NCBI GenBank assembly: GCA_021234535.1
Contig: CM037840.1
Span: 27,223,020-27,287,019 of the forward strand
DNA from: Stichopus chloronotus
Taxonomy: Eukaryota; Echinodermata; Holothuroidea; Aspidochirotida; Stichopodidae
Direction: 5' to 3'
DNA: 64,000 bases
Of this stretch, positions 57,614 through 64,000 are shown piece after piece. A program made the translations under genes and the position numbers. The notes below the pieces were generated by a model. That model was not told the DNA's origin. It saw nothing but the letters and a program-made list of their open reading frames with translations, and searched no databases. Position 1 is the stretch's first letter. Each line of letters begins with the position of its first letter.

Positions 57614-57876
57614 GTGTTTGATCGTCTGATAAGGTCCCATGTGACGTCAGTCTAGTCTTGTCGATAACCCTCTGCAAATGTAACTTGTTCACGGTTTCTG
57701 TTGGCACGAATTCGTGTTCGGTGAGGTAATACCATTACGATAGCAAGGCAAGGCGGTGTATTGCATATGCGCGCGCCACCAGTATTTCATTCCTGCGAGC
57801 AAAGAGTAAACTAGTGACGTATACAGAGAGTTACTAAGGAGAGCCTGACGTCACATGCAATAAGACGATCAGTCAC
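57614..57876. mobile_element. MITE family M1, copy 3
   Basis: A 263-bp element and the clearest copy. The left end is GTGTTTGATCGTCTGATAAG and continues to CATGTGACGTCAG. The right end, reversed, is GTGACTGATCGTCTTATTGC and continues to ATGTGACGTCAG. AAACTAGTGACGTATACAGA in the interior matches copy 2. Confidence 0.8.
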
Positions 57877-57993
57877 GTGTAAGCTGGCTATATAGTAAAA
57901 AACAAAGCAAAGAGTAACTATTATTTTTCAAGTGTATAGAACAGTCCAGAAATTTCCATCAACCACTGTGTAATACAAATCAATATTTGAAAT

Positions 57994-57999
57994 TTTATT
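57994..57999 (-). terminator. Polyadenylation signal of the minus-strand NPC1-like gene
   Basis: AATAAA on the minus strand, about 40 bases after the stop codon at 58039. Confidence 0.6.
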
Positions 58000-58038
58000 C
58001 ATTACTCAATAAGATACAAGGATGACTCTTCCGGTGGG

Positions 58039-58241
58039 CTAAAGGTTAATCTTTAAATGTCGCACCAGTCGTTGCTGTAGAGGGTGCTGCCTCTTCTGGT
58101 TGGAGGAGGTTGAGTTCCTCTCCTTCTCTCTCTCCTCTTCCACCTCGTCCTCTTCAAGTTCGTCGTCGTCGGACGTTTCGTCGATCCGTTTGTTCGTTCT
58201 CAGTAGCTTAATCTCAAGTTTGGTAGGAGTATGAACCACTC
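58039..58241 (-). CDS. NPC1-like: Second NPC1-like gene, last exon with acidic tail
   Basis: Minus-strand acceptor CCCCCAG; phase 1; stop TAG. It encodes VVHTPTKLEIKLLRTNKRID, then an acidic run (ETSDDDELEEDEVEEEREKE), then a basic end (RQHPLQQRLVRHLKINL). Confidence 0.9.
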
Positions 58242-61200
58242 CTGGGGGAAAATAAATAAGTTACATTGCAACAAACAAAAACGTGAGAATGTCTCGTCTA
58301 TCACGTGAATACAATTATGATGATTGATTAGTTGTTTTTTTTTCATTTATTGATTATTGTTTTTTATATTGATTTGTTGATTTTTTTATCAATTGATTGA
58401 TTGATTGACTGAATTTATTGATTGCTTGATTATTTGATTGACTGTCTGAACATTTCGTCACTTAATGAGTAGTAAACATTTGACGTCAAGAATTTCCACC
58501 AGCCTCCTAAAAGTGAAAAAAAGAGACGATAATTGAAGATGGGCATAAGATATATGATACGTACAAAGATGGTAAGAAAGAAAGTTTCAGAGAGCACTAA
58601 GGCAGGTGAAAATCTTAGAAGCGAAGCCGGTAGAGACCCCAAAGTATTTTACAGTTTAAAGGTTGGCAGGTTTTAAGTAAAACGTAAATTGCGGAGTCTG
58701 CAATGAGATGGCAAGAAAAGGTACCTACCGGTTGGCTAGAAGAACATAATCAGCTTCTACTGAGGAATCTTGCTACAAAAATGGACTTCAGGTAAGGACT
58801 GCTTGTAAAAACATTCAAAGTAGTTGGACTACATGCATGCACGTGGACGTCCCTCTTGTATTTATCAAACAGAACAAGTTTTCTTTTTCAAATGTTGCTT
58901 GTGTCTTCACCAATTGATAGTTTGTAGTATATGTATTGGTTTATGACACAGGATCAGCAACATACTTTAAACTGAAAATCAAAATTTCAAACTGAATTAT
59001 GTTTTAAATAAAAAGGAACAGAAGCAATCAATCAAAACAAAAAGGGGGTGGAAACTACATTCGCACGGGCGATCTATGGGCCAATATCTTCAGTTATTTG
59101 CACGAAACCTAACCCCTACTCTTAAACGTAAACCCTAATAGTGATCGTTGGTAGGCCTACAGCTTGTTCATGCCAATAATTCGTTTCATTCGCACAAGAA
59201 TTGCCACAATCATGAAAAAAAGAACAATTTTTTTTTCAAAAAAGTTACAGCAACCGGCAAGCTCAAGTGAATCTGGTGGACTGTTAATAAGTTTACGATA
59301 AAATTAAAGCTATTGTTATCATTTCACTACAGTATCGACAGTTAACCTGGTTAGAACGGAATCATATAGGCCTTCATATGCTTAAATTGCTAGTACAGCG
59401 ACTACTTCATTAAAAAAATGTCACAAATTTACTGTTTTTAATGGAGCGATAATATTTAAATAAATCTGATTTCGGCGGTTAAATGCCCTAAAAGATGCAA
59501 AATAAATGAAATGAATCAGAAAAATCTCACCGACAAACGCCAACACGACTGGCAAAAACAAGTATCCGTAAATAATGCATAAAACTATGACCCCTATGAA
59601 AATCCGGGAGAAGACGTTGTTCTCGAGATGGCTCTTCACAAAAGCCAGTAGAATAAAGTAAACGAGTTTAGGAACCACGTTGCCAACCAGAAGCTGTAAA
59701 ATACATGAAGTAATGGGTAAAATACAAGGATTAATTCTGCGTTCGCTTGCACGGCAAGTTGGGCTACTGACCAGACGATATCACTGAGCAAAAGTTTTAG
59801 ATTTCATGTTTATCCAACCATTTAAAAATTTAAAATGCATCATCACGTGGAGTGATTGACCAATCAGGACACGAGACCGGGACAAAGTCGAATGATCAAT
59901 CGTTGTCGCTAAAAATCTTTAAATACTTTAAAGACAATGGAATGTCCCTACTTGAGTACCGTGTAAATTTCGGAACTTTCGTACCCATTGTCATTGTGGA
60001 AGAGTCTACAACGTAAGTGCTCGATCTAATTTTCTTCAGCTCAAGATTTACTTATTGAAAATATTTACTTATTTTCTTACTAAAGATGGAGCCATTTAAA
60101 AATTGTTTTGCTAAAAGGTCAATGTTGCAATTGAGCAACTTGGAGCATCTTATGGACGCGACCCTCCTAACTGCTTTCATTTTGGGGGGGGGGGGGTAAA
60201 TTGGATCAAATTTGCTAAATTGGTACAAACCGATCCTCCGTGGTCTGCTAAGGTCTTAGATGCCCTTTCCAGTCTCGTGGTTGGTTTGCGCCCTACATGT
60301 GACGAAAAACTTTCGACGATGTGAGTGAATAATTCGCCGGCAAGTCCGACTCCCTGTAATGGTGGAGTCAGCCAAAATAAATTATTATCCATAAATCATA
60401 GAGTTTTGAAACCATAGATTTTTTAAGGCTTTCAATCACAATTGCGTAGTTATCCAGGATTCGCAAATGAACTACGTAATAGACACAAGACATGTCCTTT
60501 ATTTGTCAAATATATTTTGATGGAAAAACAAATTTTCGGTGCTAATGTGATCGATATGGTCATAAAATATGTCGTTTTGCCAATAATTGACCCCTTCTGG
60601 GAACCATTTTGGTACCATCGATAACGTTATTATAATGACAAAATTATGGTATGTATATTTTTATCGTTGAATGCAAAACCTGGAAAATGTATTGTCTCAC
60701 GAAGAAAACATATCCATAGATTTTAGCTTAGTGGGGCGTGCTAAGAGATAAAGTGTCGGTAGAGTAACCCTCAAGTGCAGGGGAACACCCATTGTGAATC
60801 ACTTTACTTGACACGGCGTGACACTGAGGTTCTTTCTATTCTCTTCTGAGAATACGATACTTCGTTCAGTATAGTCAGTTACAACTATACATAAAATTTG
60901 GAAGCTATCTTCTTGTGACAAACGCGCTTGGTATCATTGCTCAGGCAATCCGAAGTATTGCCCGAGGGGACGTTGTCCATGGAACCGTCACTGCGAAGGA
61001 AAGTTTTCTGACTTTTTAATGAGATCGATTCATCATGACCATCTGATTAAACTTACTATGATCACGATGACGAGGGTCATCTCCTCCAATGGGATGTTAA
61101 GGAGGACCAACATACCGAAGAGGGCGAGGGTGTAAAATATAAGCACCGTCGTTATCAGCAGGGCTGCGGCAACGTCCAGAGACAGACAGATACATTTAGT

Positions 61201-62362
61201 GAGAAACATCGCGAAAAGGGTCAGCGCTAAAGTCCGTGCCGTCAGTGACAGTAGGTCAGAGTACTTGGCGAAAGATATATAAAAATCACTGAAAAAAAGA
61301 CAAGAAAAAGATCAAAACTATCTTTAAAATATCTTAAGTCATCTTCATCGACTTTTACACATTCAACTATCAAGAATTAATTATAGAAAAGTAATAATGA
61401 CATATTCGGATCACATAATTTTCCTGACAGTGCAAAAACTGGGACTAAGGAACCGTTAGACACACACACAAACACACACACCCCTACACATACATTAACT
61501 TTATTCTCCTGTTTCAATATTTAAGCAATGATCACACATTGAAAAGTATGTTGTTTTGCTATAGTCAAACATTGTCAAGGACACGTTTTACTTTTAAATA
61601 GAGAATAACGCACAAGTTATAGTAGTGTTAAGGCCTTAACGCACAACGAGCAAAACCCTTTAGCTTAATTCTAAATTGGATAATCCTGGCTCAACCTTTA
61701 TAGGAAAAGAATTCCTAGCATGCATGAGAGAACAAACAAATTTCATCACCAGTGTAGTAAACAAAACCTTTTCCGTTTTTTTTTCTCTCTGTCTAATTAC
61801 AACTTTAGGTCTCAAGAAGAATTTGAGCTGCAACATTGAGTAATAAGCAGAAGTACCATCAGGGTTACAGTGCGTCTTCTCGAGAAAATATAAACATGTA
61901 TGATATCATGTGAGGATGTAGACAAGCGATTCGCTATGGTTCTATGCGAGAATCACCATAGTCTCCAATCACTCGCTTATTAAAAGAAATTATGCTGGTA
62001 GCAATTCACATTACGTATGTCTTGTACTTTTTTTCTTCTCAGTTCCAACTGTATCAAAGCTGCCCTCGTGTAAACTTTTTATCACAAGAGAATCTTGATT
62101 ACGCAAATAACAAGATATCAGAGATGGTTTATGCGGTTCAGTGCGCTCCTGTTTTGAAATATGCATCTATACACAATGAAATAAAATATCAATGAATTTA
62201 TGCTATACCTGTAAGCGAATACTTCATAACTCGCTTCCTTTGTGCCTCTGCCCTCATTCAGAACTGTTTGAATATTCTCCGCTATTTCTTCAGCCCGTTC
62301 ATATGCGTGGATGTGGTCGGATGCTGTCACGAGCTTTACGTGATGTGTTGAAAAGTAAGACG
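58039..62362 (-). CDS. NPC1-like: Second NPC1-like gene, 3' part (last five exons)
   Basis: On the minus strand five exons match exons 16-20 of the plus-strand gene in order, phase and, for the first four, exact length (154, 232, 123 and 163 nt). They encode the end of the second luminal loop, TM9-TM13 and the tail. The glutamate of the GELFTHI motif is conserved. The tail is acidic and charged, unlike the Pro/Ser-rich tail of the other copy. Upstream exons (counterpart of the 53-nt exon 15 and earlier) were not recognised between 62363 and 64000, so the gene probably extends past the window. Whether it has the N-terminal domain or the TM4 acidic residues cannot be told. The arrangement is tail-to-tail, with about 2.8 kb between stop codons. 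Confidence 0.93.
59531..59693 (-). CDS. NPC1-like: Second NPC1-like gene, exon equivalent to exon 19
   Basis: Minus-strand acceptor TTACAG, donor GTGAGA; 163 nt, phase 0 to 1. It encodes KLVYFILLAFVKSHLENNVF and YLFLPVVLAFV. Confidence 0.95.
60231..60353 (-). CDS. NPC1-like: Second NPC1-like gene, exon equivalent to exon 18
   Basis: Minus-strand acceptor TTACAG, donor GTTTGT; 123 nt, phase 0 to 0. It encodes GVGLAGELFTHIVESF and RLERASKTLADHGGS, closer to the human ERAEEALAHMGSS than the other paralogue. Confidence 0.94.
61057..61288 (-). CDS. NPC1-like: Second NPC1-like gene, exon equivalent to exon 17
   Basis: Minus-strand acceptor TTTCAG, donor GTAAGT; 232 nt, phase 2 to 0. It encodes DFYISFAKYSDLLSLTARTL, hydrophobic TM segments and EEMTLVIVII. 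Confidence 0.95.
62209..62362 (-). CDS. NPC1-like: Second NPC1-like gene, exon equivalent to exon 16
   Basis: Minus-strand acceptor GACAG, donor GTATAG; phase 1 to 2. It encodes SYFSTHHVKLVTASDHIHAY and ends YEVFAY, parallel to TYFATYHIPLVSSRDYIKAY and FEVFAY in the other copy. Confidence 0.94.
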
Positions 62363-63114
62363 CTGTCTCACGTAGTAACAGAAACATGTAAACAAGAATG
62401 AGTAGGCCGTATAGACATTTATAACAGAGGTGTGACACTTCATGTTCCTATGTTGATTACAATCACTAGGATGGTTCGTAACAAAATAAATACTCTGTCA
62501 GCAAACTTGGTGTGTGTGTGTGTGTGTGGGGGGGGGGGGGGGTAAATGGGGAAAGATGAAAAGGGGGGCGCCATGGTCAATACTTGGTAGTCATCTGACG
62601 GTATTTCATATCGTGACCATACTACCGGCAGTGCAAACAGTGGACAAGGCGTATGCAGCAATTTCAGGTTGCACTACCTTCTCAAACGTACAAGAATAAC
62701 CGTCCTTCAACTGTGATGATAGTCACTCTCCGGCCCATTCCCCAACCTATCATTTCCCAGTTTTGATTACCAATCAATTGATATTAAAACCGTACGAGAC
62801 ATAAAGTTATCCAACTATTGGTTGAATTAGAAAGGTCATGGTCCATCCACTTCCTTGGCCATGGTCCCTCGACACTAAAGGCGTTGCCTTTTTCAGATTA
62901 ATGACACAAGATCTAAGAATGCAGATGTCTTTTCTCATTTAAACATTTCCTCACTCAAACATTTAAGCAAGCGTGGAGATGTTATCTTAGACGGACAGGG
63001 ACACGTTCAGAGCCTATCAGTGGATCGCAATATTAATAATTGTTAACGTCGTTAAACATTTCAATTGACCCTGAACATAGAAGAAATTGGTTCATCACAA
63101 GAACCAATTAGCAA
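62363..63114. other. Presumed intron of the second NPC1-like gene
   Basis: No exon recognised. A short (TG)n followed by a G-run lies at about 62512-62542, and a perfect 9-bp hairpin (AATTGGTTC / GAACCAATT) at 63085-63109. Confidence 0.4.
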
Positions 63115-63503
63115 CAGACACTTTGCATTGACGTCACATAACAACAAACAAGCGCGCCCTCCCTGATAATAAGAAAACAGAACATTAGAGTACGCCTACA
63201 GTGCGATTACAGTATGGCTATTCTATAGTAATACTTCGGTGGATGTTAGCTGAAATCAATTCATAGCTTATAAATGAAGCTTAAGGGCTGGCCAATCACA
63301 GGGATGCTTCTATAAAATGACATTTTGTTTGATCTGACAACATACCCATCCTATTAAAAATGGTGTAAAAGGTAACAGCAGCCTATGCTAACACTCCTAG
63401 GTATAGATCGAATGGCAGATACGAATAATGCACGTGTCAAATGTAGTAACTTCGAAAAGGACGCTTCACTGTATCACTGTGACGTCACAAGCAACTTGTC
63501 TAT
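63115..63503. mobile_element. MITE family M2, copy 2
   Basis: The left end CAGACACTTTGCATTGACGT continues with CACATAAC and GCGCGCCCTCC. The right end, reversed, is TAGACAAGTTGCTTGTGACG followed by TCAC. The left end resembles the copy at 36715 (CACTTGCATTGACGTCATATAAC). There is no ORF. Confidence 0.6.
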
Positions 63504-64000
63504 AGTCCAAACATTATTAACGCTCTTTTTCTCTTCGCTAACCTCCAACGGATCCATCTTTATTGAAAGCCACTGAATCGGAAAAAAATTTACCACTGAA
63601 ATGAGAAGAGAAAAAAAAACAGAAGAATAAAGCAATTTTGTTTTACTGAAAGCCACTGAAATGAGAAAAGGATTGGCCAACGTGCTAAACTCTGTTAGAA
63701 TAGATGGAATTTTCTTTGTTAATGATGATGGAAAATGGGACCAGGCAGGTATAGAACTTTGTTCATCTGTCATGGATTTGACTTCATTGCATCACTTTCC
63801 GGACATTGCCACAGTTAAAGGTTAAAAGGTGAGTAAATCCTGTGATAATGTCGATTGTGTGCAGATTTTTCGATGCAGCACACCGCCCCCACTCCCGTCC
63901 CACCTGCACCTAACCATGAAATCACATTTTCGTTTTCATGTCGTGGACAAGACAGATTTACCCTTTTCTAGAGGTCTCTGATACATCTGGCTGTGATACC
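63504..64000. other. Window end, no gene seen
   Basis: Includes a short local duplication (GAAAGCCACTGAAAT-like text at about 63568 and 63649). No exon of the minus-strand NPC1-like gene was recognised here. Confidence 0.4.

Noticed and set aside
62580..62690. Plus-strand text ILPAVQTVDKAYAAIS resembling the NPC1 MPAVHTF motif
   Set aside because: Opposite strand to the gene in that area, no following transmembrane segment and no matching splice phases; likely chance.

Overview
This is an AT-rich metazoan nuclear genomic window. It carries GT-AG introns, eukaryotic tRNA genes with internal promoters, AATAAA signals, LINE and Penelope-like fragments, MITEs, and many microsatellites and poly(C/G) tracts. 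The gene content (intronless RING/TRIM-like genes, NPC1-like paralogues) and the repeats suggest a marine invertebrate deuterostome, perhaps an echinoderm. That placement is an inference, and species cannot be read from the sequence alone.

Layout. Positions 1-14.4 kb hold two intronless plus-strand RING genes (1920-3671 and 11785-13830). They share a collinear C-terminal region of about 300 residues. Around them lie three diverged copies of a repeat of about 330 bp, a tandem repeat rich in DR1-like sites, and a dead LINE fragment. Positions 14.4-22.2 kb are gene-poor, with AT microsatellites and two MITEs.

Positions 22.2-55.2 kb hold one 20-exon plus-strand gene for an NPC1-like protein of about 1081 residues. 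I reconstructed it exon by exon with matching splice phases. It appears to lack the N-terminal sterol-binding domain of NPC1. It also has Gln and Gly where human NPC1 has Glu688 and Asp700 in the sterol-sensing domain. Its introns contain five antisense tRNA genes (three Gln-CTG, one Lys-CTT, one Ile-AAT), a pseudo-tRNA, a family of hairpin-tailed repeats in the same orientation as the tRNAs, a LINE fragment, a Penelope-like GIY-YIG fragment and long (AT)n, (GAT)n and (CT)n arrays.

Positions 58.0-62.4 kb hold the last five exons of a second, convergent NPC1-like gene on the minus strand. Its last four internal exons have exactly the same lengths as those of the plus-strand gene, but its C-terminal tail is unrelated. 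Its 5' part lies beyond the window or was not recognised. MITEs with TGACGTCA-containing inverted repeats occur between and beside these genes.

The two NPC1-like genes form a tail-to-tail paralogue pair that presumably encodes membrane lipid or sterol permeases of the RND/Patched type. The RING pair presumably encodes ubiquitin-ligase-like proteins. Nothing in the sequence links the two groups functionally.
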